A program made the position numbers and the translations under genes. A model generated the notes under the pieces. That model was not told the origin of the DNA and searched no databases. It worked only from the letters and a program-made list of their open reading frames with translations. Below, one piece after another: positions 35,170-44,628 of a stretch of 64,000 nucleotides of DNA. Origin of the DNA: Leisingera aquaemixtae (GTDB lineage Bacteria; Pseudomonadota; Alphaproteobacteria; Rhodobacterales; Rhodobacteraceae); NCBI RefSeq assembly GCF_001458395.1, contig NZ_CYSR01000027.1, positions 62,001 to 126,000 of the forward strand, written 5' to 3'. Positions within the stretch are counted from its first letter, which is position 1. The number at the start of each line of letters is the position of its first letter.

Positions 35170-36477
35170 ATGGCGGGGAACACTATGCGGCTGCTGGTTC
35201 TGGGCGCCTACGGGTTTATCGGTGCCGAGGTGGTCCGGGCCGTGCGAGCCGCCGGGTTCGATGTTGCCGGTCTGGGCCGCAGCGCCGCGCAGGCGGCGCG
35301 GGTATTGCCGGGTGTGCCGTTTGTGAAGGGCGACCTGCTGCAGCTTCTGCGGGCTGAGGACTGGGCGCCTCTGCTGCAGGGGGTGGATGGCGTAGTGAAC
35401 TGCGCAGGCGTCCTGCAGGACATGGCGCCGGGAGAGCTGGAGGCCGTGCACCATACCGCCATCGCGGCGCTGGGTGCGGCCTGCGCGGCGCGTGGTATCC
35501 CGGTTGTGCAAGTGTCGGCAGCAGGCGCGAGGCCTGAGGCCGGGACGGAGTTCATGCGCAGCAAGGGACGGGGCGACGCGGCCTTGCGGGCCTCCGGCGC
35601 AGCTGTGTGGATCCTGAAGCCGGGACTGGTGATCGGGCAGGACGCCTATGGCGGCACAAGGCTGCTGCGGATGCTGGCGGCCGTGCCGCTGGTGCAGCCC
35701 GTGGCGTTGGCCGAGGCGCCGGTGCAATGCATCGGAATGGCGGATCTGGCGGCGGCGGTGGTTGCCGCACTGAAGGGCGGCCTGCCGCAAGGCACCTATG
35801 ATCTGGTGGAGGATCAGCCGCACACTCTGGAGGAGGTCCTGGCAGTGACGCGCGCTTGGCTGGGGTTCCCGCCTGCCCGGATGACGGTGCGGTTCCCGTC
35901 GTGGCTGCTGCCGCCGGTGGCGGGGTGTGCCGATGCTTTGGGGCGCCTGGGCTGGCGTTCGCCGCTGCGCACGACCGCAATTGCCGAAATCCAGAGCGGC
36001 GTGCGCGGCGATCCTGCCGCGTACCGGGCTGCCACGGGGCAGGGGGTGGCGCCGCTGAACAAACTCTGTCACGCGCTGCCTTCGGGGCGTGCCCAGCGCT
36101 TGGACGCGCGGATGGCCCTTGTTATGCCAATCGCTGCCGCCGTGCTGAGCGTGTTCTGGCTGGCCTCGGGGCTGATCGGATTGTGGCAGCTGGAGGCTGC
36201 GGCAAACGTGCTGACGGATGCCGGCTGGAGCGGCCTGCTGGCCAAAACCAGCGTTGTGTTCTGGTCGCTGGCTGACATTGCCTTGGGGCTGGCAATCCTC
36301 TGGCGGCCTTGGGCGGCACGCGCTTGCCTAGGCATGGCGGCGGTCTCCCTGTTCTATCTGGCCGCGGCCACCGCGGTCACGCCGCAGATGTGGGCCGACC
36401 CGCTGGGGCCGCTGGTCAAGGTGGTGCCGGGGGTTCTGCTGGCGCTGATCACCCATCAACTGCTGCAGGAGCGCTGA
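35170..36477 (+). CDS. SDR-family epimerase/dehydratase fused to DoxX-like membrane domain
   Basis: A 435-residue protein. The N-terminal extended Rossmann SDR (LLVLGAYGFIGAEVVRA; NCAGVLQD; ILKPGLVIG) resembles NmrA/complex-I-assembly-like SDRs rather than classical YxxxK reductases. The C-terminal 130 residues form four hydrophobic segments of DoxX-like type (LVMPIAAAVLSVFWLASGL onward). It may act on a quinone- or lipid-like substrate at the membrane; this is inference. ATG 35170 has AAAAAGG upstream; ATG 35185, after GGGGA, is an equal alternative. Followed after 1 nt by a DUF2269 gene. Confidence 0.84.
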   Translation: MAGNTMRLLVLGAYGFIGAEVVRAVRAAGFDVAGLGRSAAQAARVLPGVPFVKGDLLQLLRAEDWAPLLQGVDGVVNCAGVLQDMAPGELEAVHHTAIAALGAACAARGIPVVQVSAAGARPEAGTEFMRSKGRGDAALRASGAAVWILKPGLVIGQDAYGGTRLLRMLAAVPLVQPVALAEAPVQCIGMADLAAAVVAALKGGLPQGTYDLVEDQPHTLEEVLAVTRAWLGFPPARMTVRFPSWLLPPVAGCADALGRLGWRSPLRTTAIAEIQSGVRGDPAAYRAATGQGVAPLNKLCHALPSGRAQRLDARMALVMPIAAAVLSVFWLASGLIGLWQLEAAANVLTDAGWSGLLAKTSVVFWSLADIALGLAILWRPWAARACLGMAAVSLFYLAAATAVTPQMWADPLGPLVKVVPGVLLALITHQLLQER

Positions 36478-36478
36478 A

Positions 36479-36967
36479 ATGGACCTAGACCTTGTGCTTC
36501 GCTGGCTGCATGTGACCGGTGCCTGCGTGCTTTTGGGCACCGGCGCCGGTATCGCCTTCTTCATGCTGATGGCGCACCGCACAAAAGACGCGGTGCTTGT
36601 TGCCCATACGGCTTCTGTGGTGGTGCTGGCGGACTTGTTGTTCACCGCCACGGCGGTCATCGCTCAGCCGGTCACTGGCGGGCTGCTGGCCTGGCGGCTG
36701 GGCTGGCCGCTCGGCGAAGGCTGGCTGGCGCTGTCGCTGGGGCTTTATGTGCTGACCGGGGCGTTCTGGCTGCCGGTGGTCTGGATCCAGCTGCGGCTGC
36801 GCGACCTGGCGCGGGCGGCGGCGGAGGCGGGTCAGGCGCTGCCCGCGCGTTACCATCGCCTGTTCGCCATCTGGTTTGCCTGCGGCATTCCCGCCTTTGC
36901 CGCGGTGCTGGCAATCCTCTGGCTGATGCTGGCGCGGCCTGATCTGGGCGTCTGGCTGGCGCGCTGA
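36479..36967 (+). CDS. DUF2269 family membrane protein
   Basis: A 162-residue protein with four transmembrane segments, starting MDLDLVLRWLHVTGACVLLGTGAGIAFFM. The LRWLHV segment and the central FTATAVIAQPVTG are typical of DUF2269. The stop of the SDR-DoxX-like gene lies 1 nt upstream, so the two form an operon. Function unknown; pairing with an SDR suggests a membrane redox or transport helper. Confidence 0.86.
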   Translation: MDLDLVLRWLHVTGACVLLGTGAGIAFFMLMAHRTKDAVLVAHTASVVVLADLLFTATAVIAQPVTGGLLAWRLGWPLGEGWLALSLGLYVLTGAFWLPVVWIQLRLRDLARAAAEAGQALPARYHRLFAIWFACGIPAFAAVLAILWLMLARPDLGVWLAR

Positions 36968-37201
36968 GCAGGGCGGGTGCCTCCGCCCGCTGCCATCCTC
37001 ACCAAACTGCGGCGCATCTGCCGCTTTACCCGCCCGCGGGACCGCCCTATAAGGCCCGCATGTCCCTATTCGCGGCCATCATTATTCGAATTATATCCCC
37101 GGCGCTCTGAAACCATTGAGCCGCCGGGCAAAGGCGCTTGAGCCATCGCGCCGAACCGAATATCCCAATTTCCGACCTTGATCATCCAAAGGACGCCCCC
37201 G

Positions 37202-40200
37202 ATGTGCGCCGACACGCCCCAGACGCCTGACTACAAAGACACTCTCAATCTGCCGAAAACCGATTTCCCGATGCGCGCGGGCCTGCCCAAGCGCGAGCCT
37301 GCCTGGCTGGAGCGCTGGGCGCAGATCGGCGTCTACGACAAACTCCGCGAGAAGGCCGCCGCGGCCAAGGGCTCGGACGCGGAGCGCAAACCCTTCACCC
37401 TGCATGACGGCCCCCCCTACGCCAACGGCCACCTGCACATCGGCCACGCGCTGAACAAGACCATCAAGGACATGATCGTGCGCTCGCACCAGATGATGGG
37501 GTTTGACGCGCGTTATGTGCCGGGCTGGGACTGCCACGGCCTGCCGATCGAATGGAAGATCGAGGAGCAGTACCGCAAGAAGGGCAAGAACAAGGACGCG
37601 GTGCCGGTGGTCGAATTCCGCCAGGAATGCCGCGCCTTTGCCGACAGCTGGGTCGAAATCCAGCGCGAGGAGTTCAAGCGGCTGGGCATCACCGGCAACT
37701 GGGACGATCCGTATCTGACCATGAACTACCACGCCGAGGCGGTGATCGCGGATGAGTTCATGAAGTTCCTGATGAACGGCACACTCTACCAAGGCTCCAA
37801 GCCGGTGATGTGGTCGCCTGTCGAGAAAACCGCCCTGGCCGAGGCCGAGGTCGAGTATCACGACAAGGAAAGCTTCACCATCTGGGTGAAGTTCAAGGTG
37901 GCCGAGGCCGGCGGCTTCGTGGCTGCTGACGGCGAGGATGCCGATTATGCCGGCGCCGACTCGGCGATCGTTGCGCAGGATCTGGAAGGCGCCCATGTGG
38001 TGATCTGGACCACCACCCCCTGGACCATCCCGTCGAACAAGGCAGTGGTTTACGGTGCGGACATTGCCTATGGCCTTTATGAAGTCACGGGCACCCCGGA
38101 CGAATGCTGGGCCGCGGCGGGCGACCGTTTCCTGCTGGCGGACAACCTGGCCGCGGATGTATTCAAACGCGCGCGTCTGAGCGAGGACCAGTATACCCGC
38201 ATGCGCGGGGTTTCCGCCGAGGAACTGTCCAGCTTGTCGCTGAAGCACCCGCTGGCTGGCGCCGAAGGCTCCAACGGCGAATGGGACGGCATCCGCGACT
38301 TCCGCGCCGCGCCTTTTGTGACCGACACCGAAGGCACCGGCTTTGTCCACTGCGCGCCGAGCCACGGTATGGAGGAGTTCGAGCTCTACCGTGATCTGAA
38401 CATGCTGGAGCAGATGATCACCTATAACGTCATGGACGACGGCGGCTTCAGGGCTGACCTGCCGTTCTTCGGCGGCACCTACATCCTCAACCGCAAGGGC
38501 GGCGAGGGCGATGCCAACAAGACCGTCATCGACAAGCTGGTCGAGGCCGGCGGCCTGCTGGCGCGCGGCAAGATCAAGCACAGCTACCCGCATTCCTGGC
38601 GCTCCAAGGCGCCGATCATCTACCGCAACACGCCGCAGTGGTTCGCCTCCGTCGACCGCAAGCTGGACGACGGCATGGGCGAGATGGGCGACAGCATCCG
38701 CGAGCGCGCGCTGCGCTCCATCGACGAGCTGGTGAAATGGTGGCCGCAGACCGGCCGCAACCGCCTGCATTCGATGATCGAAAGCCGCCCCGACTGGGTG
38801 CTGAGCCGCCAGCGCGCCTGGGGCGTTCCGCTTACCTGCTTTACCAGGAAGGGCGCGCTGCCGACCGATGCGGATTTCCTGCTGCGCAACGAGGACGTGA
38901 ACAAGCGCATAGTGGCCGAGTTCGAGGAGCACGGCGCCGATGTCTGGTACGAGGACGGCTTCAAGGCGCGGGTGCTGGGGAACAGCGTGGACCCGGACGA
39001 TTACGACCAGGTGTTCGACGTGCTGGACGTGTGGTTCGACTCCGGTTCGACCCATGCCTTTGTGCTGCGCGACCGCGAAGACGGCACCGAGGACGGCATC
39101 GCCGACGTCTACATGGAAGGCACCGACCAGCACCGCGGCTGGTTCCACTCCTCGCTGCTGCAGGCCTGCGGCACCAAGGGCCGCGCGCCCTACCGCAACG
39201 TGGTGACCCACGGCTTCACGCTGGACGAGAAGGGCATGAAAATGTCCAAGTCGCTCGGCAACACCATCGTGCCCGATGAAGTGGTCAAGCAATACGGCGC
39301 CGACATCCTGCGCCTGTGGGTGGCCCAGACCGACTATACCGCCGACCAGCGGATCGGTCCGGAGATCCTGAAGGGCACCGCCGACAGCTACCGCCGCCTG
39401 CGCAACACCATGCGGTTCCTGCTGGGCTCGCTGGGCGACTTCCGCGAAGAGCAGCGGGTGGCGCCGGAGGATATGCCGGAGCTGGAACGCTGGGTGCTGC
39501 ACCGTCTTGCGGAACTCGACCAGAAGGTGCGCAGCGGCTACCAGTCGTTTGACTTCCAGGGCGTGTTCTCGTCGGTCTTCAACTTTGCCACCGTGGATCT
39601 GTCGGCCTTCTACTTCGACATCCGCAAGGATGCGCTCTACTGCGACGGCGACACCCTGAACGCCCGCGCCGCGCGCACCGTGCTGGACATCCTGTTCCAC
39701 CGCCTGACCACCTGGCTGGCGCCGATCCTGGTCTTCACCATGGAAGAGGTCTGGCTGGAGAAATACCCGGGCGAGGGCAGCTCTGTTCACCTGCAGGACA
39801 TCCCGGAAACCCCGGCCGGCTGGCTGAACCCGCCGCTGGCCGATAAATGGTCCAAGATCCGCCAGGCCCGCCGGGTGGTGACCGCGGCGCTGGAGGTGCA
39901 GCGCACCGACAAGGTGATCGGTGCCTCGCTGGAGGCCGCGCCGGTGGTGCATGTGCGCGACAAGGAGGCGCTGGCGGCGCTGAAATCGGTCAACTTCGCC
40001 GATATCTGCATCACTTCGGATATCATGCTGACCAATGATCCGGCCCCGGCCGAAGCCTTCCGGATGCCGGAGGTGGATGGCGTCTCGGTGGTGTTTGAGA
40101 AGGCCGATGGCGATAAGTGCCAGCGCTGCTGGAAGATCCTGCCCGATGTGGGCCGCCACAGCCACGCAGGCGTCTGCGGCCGCTGCGACGGCGCGCTGAG

Positions 40201-40204
40201 CTGA
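37202..40204 (+). CDS. ileS: Isoleucyl-tRNA synthetase
   Basis: A 1000-residue class I aminoacyl-tRNA synthetase. The HIGH motif is in [13 protein letters not shown] (about 75) and the KMSKS motif in [10 protein letters not shown] (about 680). The CP1 editing domain lies between, and the C-terminal zinc site is CQRCW...CGRC (about 975-995). It charges tRNA-Ile with isoleucine. ATG 37202 follows AAAGGA; a TTG at 37178 is less likely. A rho-independent terminator follows, consistent with a monocistronic gene. A very long antisense frame across it is a high-GC shadow. Confidence 0.97.
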   Translation: MCADTPQTPDYKDTLNLPKTDFPMRAGLPKREPAWLERWAQIGVYDKLREKAAAAKGSDAERKPFTLHDGPPYANGHLHIGHALNKTIKDMIVRSHQMMGFDARYVPGWDCHGLPIEWKIEEQYRKKGKNKDAVPVVEFRQECRAFADSWVEIQREEFKRLGITGNWDDPYLTMNYHAEAVIADEFMKFLMNGTLYQGSKPVMWSPVEKTALAEAEVEYHDKESFTIWVKFKVAEAGGFVAADGEDADYAGADSAIVAQDLEGAHVVIWTTTPWTIPSNKAVVYGADIAYGLYEVTGTPDECWAAAGDRFLLADNLAADVFKRARLSEDQYTRMRGVSAEELSSLSLKHPLAGAEGSNGEWDGIRDFRAAPFVTDTEGTGFVHCAPSHGMEEFELYRDLNMLEQMITYNVMDDGGFRADLPFFGGTYILNRKGGEGDANKTVIDKLVEAGGLLARGKIKHSYPHSWRSKAPIIYRNTPQWFASVDRKLDDGMGEMGDSIRERALRSIDELVKWWPQTGRNRLHSMIESRPDWVLSRQRAWGVPLTCFTRKGALPTDADFLLRNEDVNKRIVAEFEEHGADVWYEDGFKARVLGNSVDPDDYDQVFDVLDVWFDSGSTHAFVLRDREDGTEDGIADVYMEGTDQHRGWFHSSLLQACGTKGRAPYRNVVTHGFTLDEKGMKMSKSLGNTIVPDEVVKQYGADILRLWVAQTDYTADQRIGPEILKGTADSYRRLRNTMRFLLGSLGDFREEQRVAPEDMPELERWVLHRLAELDQKVRSGYQSFDFQGVFSSVFNFATVDLSAFYFDIRKDALYCDGDTLNARAARTVLDILFHRLTTWLAPILVFTMEEVWLEKYPGEGSSVHLQDIPETPAGWLNPPLADKWSKIRQARRVVTAALEVQRTDKVIGASLEAAPVVHVRDKEALAALKSVNFADICITSDIMLTNDPAPAEAFRMPEVDGVSVVFEKADGDKCQRCWKILPDVGRHSHAGVCGRCDGALS

Positions 40205-40230
40205 CCCGCCGCTCACCCCGTAATTGAGTG

Positions 40231-40266
40231 CAGCGCCCGGCCCGATGGCCGGGCGCTGTCGTTTTT
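40231..40266 (+). terminator. Rho-independent terminator after ileS
   Basis: CAGCGCCCGGCC, loop CGAT, GGCCGGGCGCTG: a perfect 12-bp stem followed by TCGTTTTT, 27 nt after the ileS stop. Confidence 0.88.
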
Positions 40267-40364
40267 GCGATGCTATTACGCAACTCCCTGCACTTTTCCC
40301 GGGTGCTGCCTTGTGTCCAAGGGTTTTGGATTCCTCTAGATGTTGACCGGTTTTCCACAACTGG

Positions 40365-40379
40365 TTAAGAATTCGTTAA
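40365..40379. promoter_or_regulatory. CtrA-binding site TTAA-N7-TTAA
   Basis: TTAA (40365-40368), seven bases, TTAA (40376-40379), 63 nt before the Ala-rich membrane-protein gene. Matches the alphaproteobacterial CtrA consensus at all eight key positions. Confidence 0.65.
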
Positions 40380-40441
40380 TTCCATGAAGATTTTCAGCCA
40401 TTCATTCAAAAACATGGCATGGGGCAGGGGGGCAGTTTTCA

Positions 40442-41257
40442 ATGCTGAAGCTGAAAGCGGACGCGCAACCGGCAGTCGAGCTTGGCACGCCGCGCAAAAT
40501 GGCGGTCCGGATTGACGGGATCTCTGCGCCGAAAAACATGAAAATCGGGCTGGTGGCTGGCGGTGCGGGCCCAACGGCAAGCAGCGTGACGGACCCGGTC
40601 AAGACGCCCGGACCCGTTGTGACAAGCGCAGCGAAGGCAGCACATATACCTGCGCCCGCCGCACAGCAGGCGCTTGGCCGAACCCTAAAAGTTTTGAAGG
40701 CGGCAAAAGCCGTAAAGGCGGCCTTTGCCGCCCGGGCGGCGCGGGCAGAACGGCAGCCCTTTGCCGCTGCTGAAACCGGAAGCCCCCTGCCGAAACTGGG
40801 CCTGGCCGCTGCCGGGCTGGCGGTGGCTTCTGCCATGCTGCTTTATTTCCAGTTCGGCGGTGGCACCACGCCTGCGGACATTGACCAGGCCAGCCTGGCG
40901 CCGGACGCGGTTCTTCCCGCCGGGGCGGCTTCGGCTGCGGGCTTGGCCGAGGGCGCAGGCAGCGGCGAGGACGCTTTGGTTGCCCGTATCACCGCCGGCA
41001 CGCTGGCCGCGCTGCGCAGCAAGCAATCTGAGCCCGGCCCTGCAACGCCGGCCGCCGCCCCCGCGGCGCTGGCCGAAGGCACCGCGCTGTTCAAAATGGT
41101 GATGACCGCCGCCGCCCAGGGCCAGTCGGAGGCCTACATTGACCAGATGGTGAACGGCGCCTATGCGCGCCGGGAAATCACCGTGCCCGCCAGCCTGATT
41201 GACGCCGGCGGGCGGGTCGACACCGCCACGCTGCTGGCGCTATTCGTCGGCAATTGA
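40442..41257 (+). CDS. Ala-rich single-pass membrane protein of unknown function
   Basis: A 271-residue protein: basic N-terminal half rich in Ala/Lys/Arg (AAKAVKAAFAARAARAERQ), one transmembrane segment at about 120-140 (LGLAAAGLAVASAMLLYFQF), then an Ala/Pro-rich periplasmic part. The conserved-looking C terminus is FKMVMTAAAQGQSEAYIDQMVNGAYARREITVPASLID. No family recognised. A CtrA box lies just upstream. It precedes two LysM/solute-binding proteins on the same strand and may form an operon with them across a 151-nt gap. Confidence 0.75.
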   Translation: MLKLKADAQPAVELGTPRKMAVRIDGISAPKNMKIGLVAGGAGPTASSVTDPVKTPGPVVTSAAKAAHIPAPAAQQALGRTLKVLKAAKAVKAAFAARAARAERQPFAAAETGSPLPKLGLAAAGLAVASAMLLYFQFGGGTTPADIDQASLAPDAVLPAGAASAAGLAEGAGSGEDALVARITAGTLAALRSKQSEPGPATPAAAPAALAEGTALFKMVMTAAAQGQSEAYIDQMVNGAYARREITVPASLIDAGGRVDTATLLALFVGN

Positions 41258-41408
41258 CCTTTGCTCCGGCGGCTGCGCCGGAGCTGCCACTGGGATGCCC
41301 GCACAGGCTTTGGTGCTGTTAGGCCGGCGGCTTTTCACAACAAAAACAACACAGACCCGCGCCGCAGGCCGAAAACGGCCGCGGTGCACAAGACTTCCGG
41401 GGGGGACC

Positions 41409-42488
41409 ATGAAGACCTTTTTCGCTGCCGCAGCCATGGGGCTGTTTGCGCTTGCCGCCAACTCCGCAGCCGCAGAGACCTGCGGCGGGGTGTATACCGT
41501 GCAGTCCGGCGACAGCCTGTCGGTGATTGCCGACAAGATGTACAAGGACGCGGGCAAGTGGAGCGCCATCCACAACCGCAACATCGACCAGATCGGCCCC
41601 AAGCCGAACGCGATCCGGGTCGGCATGAAGCTGTCGCTGGCCTGCCTGGAAGGGCTGCCGCTGGGCCTGCCGGGCGGCAAGGAGATCAGCGCCGCCGCCC
41701 CGGCCGCTGCGGTGCCTGTCAAGGTGGCGCCGGGCAATGCCGCGGTGCGCAAGAAGATCAATCTGCTGACCGGCGACGACTATGCGCCGTTCACCTCCAA
41801 GGCCGCGCATAACGGCGGCCTGATCACCGAGGTGGTGAATGCCGCCATGGCCAAGGCGGCGCCGGCCGAAGGCTATGCCATCCACTGGGTGAACGACTGG
41901 GCCTCGCACTTCGACCCGCTGCTGTCCAACGCTCTCCTGGACCTGGGCTTCCCCTGGTACAAGCCTGACTGCGAAACCATGCCGGACAGCTACCGCTGCC
42001 AGAACTTCCACTTCTCGGAGCCGATGTTCGAAACCCTGATGCTGCTGTTTGCCGACAGCAGCCGGCCCTTCGCCTTTGAGCAGGACAGTGACATCGAGGG
42101 CAAGACCCTGTGCCGCCCCGCGGGCTATCTGACCTTCGATCTGGATGAGCGCGGCCGCAACTGGATTGCGGAGAAGAAGATCACCCTGAAGCAGCCGCAC
42201 AAGGTGAAGGACTGTTTCGACATGGTGGCCGCGGGCGAGGCCGATGCGGTGGCAATCAACGAATTTACCGGCCGCAGCGTGATGAAGGAGCACGGGCTGG
42301 AGGACCGGTTCACCGTCCTGCCGCAGCCCTTGTCGGTGCTGGGCATCTATGTGGTGGTTCACAAGACCCATCCGCGCGCGGATCAGATGCTGTCGATGGT
42401 CAACACCGGCCTGCGCAGCATCCAGGAGGACGGCAGCTATCAGGCGATTGTCGAAGACCACATGGCCCGGATCTGGGCCGGTTTCTGA
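41409..42488 (+). CDS. LysM domain fused to a periplasmic solute-binding domain
   Basis: A 359-residue exported protein. It has a signal peptide (MKTFFAAAAMGLFALAANSAAAE), then a LysM domain (CGGVYTVQSGDSLSVIADKMYKDAGKWSAIH), a linker, and a type-3 solute-binding-like domain (NLLTGDDYAPFTS; LDLGFPWYKPDC; GKTLCRPAGYLTFDL; ADAVAINEFTGR). LysM binds peptidoglycan, so this would tether a ligand-binding domain to the cell wall. Cysteine pairs suggest disulphides. No ABC permease is nearby. A paralogue follows 13 nt downstream. Confidence 0.85.
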   Translation: MKTFFAAAAMGLFALAANSAAAETCGGVYTVQSGDSLSVIADKMYKDAGKWSAIHNRNIDQIGPKPNAIRVGMKLSLACLEGLPLGLPGGKEISAAAPAAAVPVKVAPGNAAVRKKINLLTGDDYAPFTSKAAHNGGLITEVVNAAMAKAAPAEGYAIHWVNDWASHFDPLLSNALLDLGFPWYKPDCETMPDSYRCQNFHFSEPMFETLMLLFADSSRPFAFEQDSDIEGKTLCRPAGYLTFDLDERGRNWIAEKKITLKQPHKVKDCFDMVAAGEADAVAINEFTGRSVMKEHGLEDRFTVLPQPLSVLGIYVVVHKTHPRADQMLSMVNTGLRSIQEDGSYQAIVEDHMARIWAGF

Positions 42489-42501
42489 GGGGGATGCCAT
42501 C

Positions 42502-43524
42502 ATGAAACGGCTGTTCTCCCGCCTTCTTCAGCTGGCCGCCTTCTTCAGCTTGGCGCCGGCTGCCGCCTGGGCGATCTGCGATGTCGACTATGTGGCGCAG
42601 CCCGGCGACACGCTGTTCTCCATCGCCGAGACCCATTATGGCGACCGCGAGCGCTGGACGCTGGTCTATTACCGCAACCAGAAACTGCTGGCGGGCGCGA
42701 CGGTGCTGCCGGGCCGCAAGCTGTTCATTCCCTGCATCACCGGCGCCACCGCCCCGGATGCAACGCCGCTGCGCCAGGAAAAGGCAGAGCTGACGCTGCT
42801 GACCGGCGGCGGCTATGCGCCCTTCACCGGCCGCGGCCTGCCGGGGCAGGGAATGGTGACCGAACTGGTCAACGCCGCGCTGGAGCTGGCGCCTGCGCCA
42901 GTCAGCTATTCGGTGAGCTGGGAGGATGACTGGTCCAAGCACCTGTTCCCGATGCTGGACCAGAAGGAATTCGATATGGGCTTCCCTTGGCTCAAGCCCG
43001 ACTGCGCGGCTGAGCCGGACAATGAGCGCTGCGCCAGCTTCCATTTCTCGGACCCGGTGATGACCTTGCCGATCATGCTGTTTGCCCGCGCCGGCAGCGG
43101 CTTTGACTACCGCGAGGACGCCGACGTCGAGGGCAAGACTTTGTGCCGCCCGGCCGGTTATTTCACCCACGATCTGAACCGTCCCGGTCGCCGCTGGCTG
43201 GACGGCGGCAAAATCACTCTGGTGCAGCCGAAGACCCCCGCCGATTGCTTCCGCATGGTGGCAGAGGGCAAGGTGGATGCGGCTGCCGTCAACCTGTTCC
43301 TGGGCGCCAGCACAATCGTTGGGGAAGGGCTGCGCGACACCGTCGTGCCGCTGGAAAAACCGCTGTCGGAAGAGGGCCTGCATGTGGTGATTTCCAAGCG
43401 CCACTGGCGCGGCACCACCCATCTTTACCGGATCAATGCGGGCCTGCAAAAGTTGCGCGGCAGCGGCCGGTTCGAAGAGATCATGTCGCGCCACCTGGAG
43501 CTGTTTTGGGCGCAGCTGCAATAA
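42502..43524 (+). CDS. LysM plus solute-binding-domain protein (paralogue)
   Basis: A 340-residue paralogue of the preceding gene: signal peptide (ending PAAAWAI), LysM (CDVDYVAQPGDTLFSIAETHYGDRERW), then the binding-protein-like domain (LLTGGGYAPFTGRGL; MGFPWLKPDC; GKTLCRPAGYFTHDLN; VDAAAVNLFLGAS). The start is ATG 42502, only 13 nt after the previous stop. Together the tandem pair looks like a duplicated, wall-anchored binding or sensing module rather than an ABC uptake system. Confidence 0.85.
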   Translation: MKRLFSRLLQLAAFFSLAPAAAWAICDVDYVAQPGDTLFSIAETHYGDRERWTLVYYRNQKLLAGATVLPGRKLFIPCITGATAPDATPLRQEKAELTLLTGGGYAPFTGRGLPGQGMVTELVNAALELAPAPVSYSVSWEDDWSKHLFPMLDQKEFDMGFPWLKPDCAAEPDNERCASFHFSDPVMTLPIMLFARAGSGFDYREDADVEGKTLCRPAGYFTHDLNRPGRRWLDGGKITLVQPKTPADCFRMVAEGKVDAAAVNLFLGASTIVGEGLRDTVVPLEKPLSEEGLHVVISKRHWRGTTHLYRINAGLQKLRGSGRFEEIMSRHLELFWAQLQ

Positions 43525-43551
43525 GGGGCGGCGCACAAAGGGGCGGCTGCG

Positions 43552-43908
43552 TCAGGCTGACAGGGTTTTGACCGCCTTGTAGGCGTGGCAGGCCGCCTCG
43601 CATTCGGCCTCGCTGCCCGGGTCCTGATGTTCGGCGCGCTGCAGCAGAAGGTGCTCTGCCAGGACCGGGTTTTCCTGCGGCAGGCCGGACGCCGGTCCGG
43701 TGCCCTGCTGGGCGGCGGCGGCGGGACGGCTGCGGCGGTCATCGCGGCCGGACGGATCCTGCGGATGGCCATGCGGTTCCTGCTCCCGCGGGCTGGTGCT
43801 TGCGGATTCGCTGCGGTCCGGGTCATCTGAGCGCACAACCGGACGGGCGGTCAGATGGCCGCGGTTCGGTTTGACAGGATCTACCCTTCCTGAAACTGGC
43901 AAAAACAT
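43552..43908 (-). CDS. Small hypothetical protein with CtrA-type promoter
   Basis: A 118-residue polar protein (MFLPVSGRVDPVKPNRGHL...; later LAEHLLLQRAEHQDPGSEAECEAACHAY), rich in Arg/Ser/Glu, with no family recognised. Low-complexity composition makes it less certain than neighbours. Two perfect TTAA-N7-TTAA sites lie 35-75 nt upstream of its start, which supports a real, regulated gene. Convergent with the LysM pair. Confidence 0.6.
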   Translation of the reverse strand: MFLPVSGRVDPVKPNRGHLTARPVVRSDDPDRSESASTSPREQEPHGHPQDPSGRDDRRSRPAAAAQQGTGPASGLPQENPVLAEHLLLQRAEHQDPGSEAECEAACHAYKAVKTLSA

Positions 43909-43942
43909 AGAGCGGGTCCTTCGCGTTGGCTGTGAACCGGTC

Positions 43943-43957
43943 TTAAGCGAAGGTTAA
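43943..43957. promoter_or_regulatory. CtrA-binding site (TTAA-N7-TTAAC)
   Basis: TTAAGCGAAGGTTAAC: full consensus including the trailing C. Lies 35 nt upstream of the minus-strand small gene's start. Confidence 0.7.
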
Positions 43958-43967
43958 CATAAGACGC

Positions 43968-43982
43968 TTAACAGCAGGTTAA
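43968..43982. promoter_or_regulatory. Second CtrA-binding site in tandem
   Basis: TTAACAGCAGGTTAA, 25 bp from the first site (start to start, about two and a half helical turns). Confidence 0.65.
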
Positions 43983-44056
43983 TGCGGTTCCGAAGGGCGC
44001 TGCGGCCGGGCGGGCGGCCCGCAAATGGGCCTGAAAAACCAGCCTGGAAGCCGGCC

Positions 44057-44446
44057 TTATGAGCCGGTGATAAGCCGGGCCTTGATATAGCTGGCTTCCG
44101 CCTGAAGCGCACTGACCGGTTTGGGGCCGGCCTGGCAGCCATTCATCAGGTCCTGATAGAACGCGGCCATGCCGATGTCGTTCACCTGCTTCAGGTGCAG
44201 CGCACCGGTGCGGGCCGCGTCGCGGGCCGAGCCGATATACTGCGCAGTCAGCGCCTCCGTGCGGGCGTCGCTCAGCACCTGCTGCCGCTGCAGGCTGCGG
44301 CCGATGCCCCGGGTGGTACCGTCGATCAGCGGCGTATCCACCGGCTGGCCGCCTGCCTCCGCGATCATTGGCTGCTTGCCGTACGCAGCCTGCATCTGCT
44401 TCATGCCATTATAGAGGCTGGCGGTGCCGGAAACTGCAGACAGCAT
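44057..44446 (-). CDS. Small hypothetical protein
   Basis: A 129-residue protein starting MLSAVSGTASLYNGMKQMQAAYG, with conserved-looking QRQQVLSDARTEALTAQYIGSARDAARTG and NDIGMAAFYQDLMNGC. GAAGGG lies about 8 nt before ATG 44446. No family recognised. A consensus CtrA site (44525-44539) lies 80 nt upstream, between this gene and divergent ogt. Confidence 0.75.
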   Translation of the reverse strand: MLSAVSGTASLYNGMKQMQAAYGKQPMIAEAGGQPVDTPLIDGTTRGIGRSLQRQQVLSDARTEALTAQYIGSARDAARTGALHLKQVNDIGMAAFYQDLMNGCQAGPKPVSALQAEASYIKARLITGS

Positions 44447-44524
44447 TTGATTACCCTTCGCTTCGTTCTTGAAACTCACTTTATGATAATTTGATGTAAT
44501 TGGGTGAGGAACTCTTAGCATTGG

Positions 44525-44539
44525 TTAACACGGCATTAA
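44525..44539. promoter_or_regulatory. CtrA-binding site (TTAA-N7-TTAAC)
   Basis: TTAACACGGCATTAAC, full consensus, between a small minus-strand gene and plus-strand ogt; could serve either or both. Confidence 0.7.
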
Positions 44540-44628
44540 CCGCGCTTGCGGCAGCCGGGCGCAGGCCGCCTTGCCAGCAGGGAAATTCCCGGGGATGATG
44601 GCGCCTGTGGCAGAGCCGGGGAGACGGG

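Noticed and set aside
36968-37201. T-box or other leader control of ileS
   Set aside because: T-boxes are mainly Gram-positive and no stem-I/T-box sequence was seen.
37091-40360. 1089-codon open frame antisense to ileS
   Set aside because: High-GC shadow: it mirrors ileS almost exactly, shows no motifs, and composition (His/Gly/Arg/Val-rich) is typical of antisense frames.
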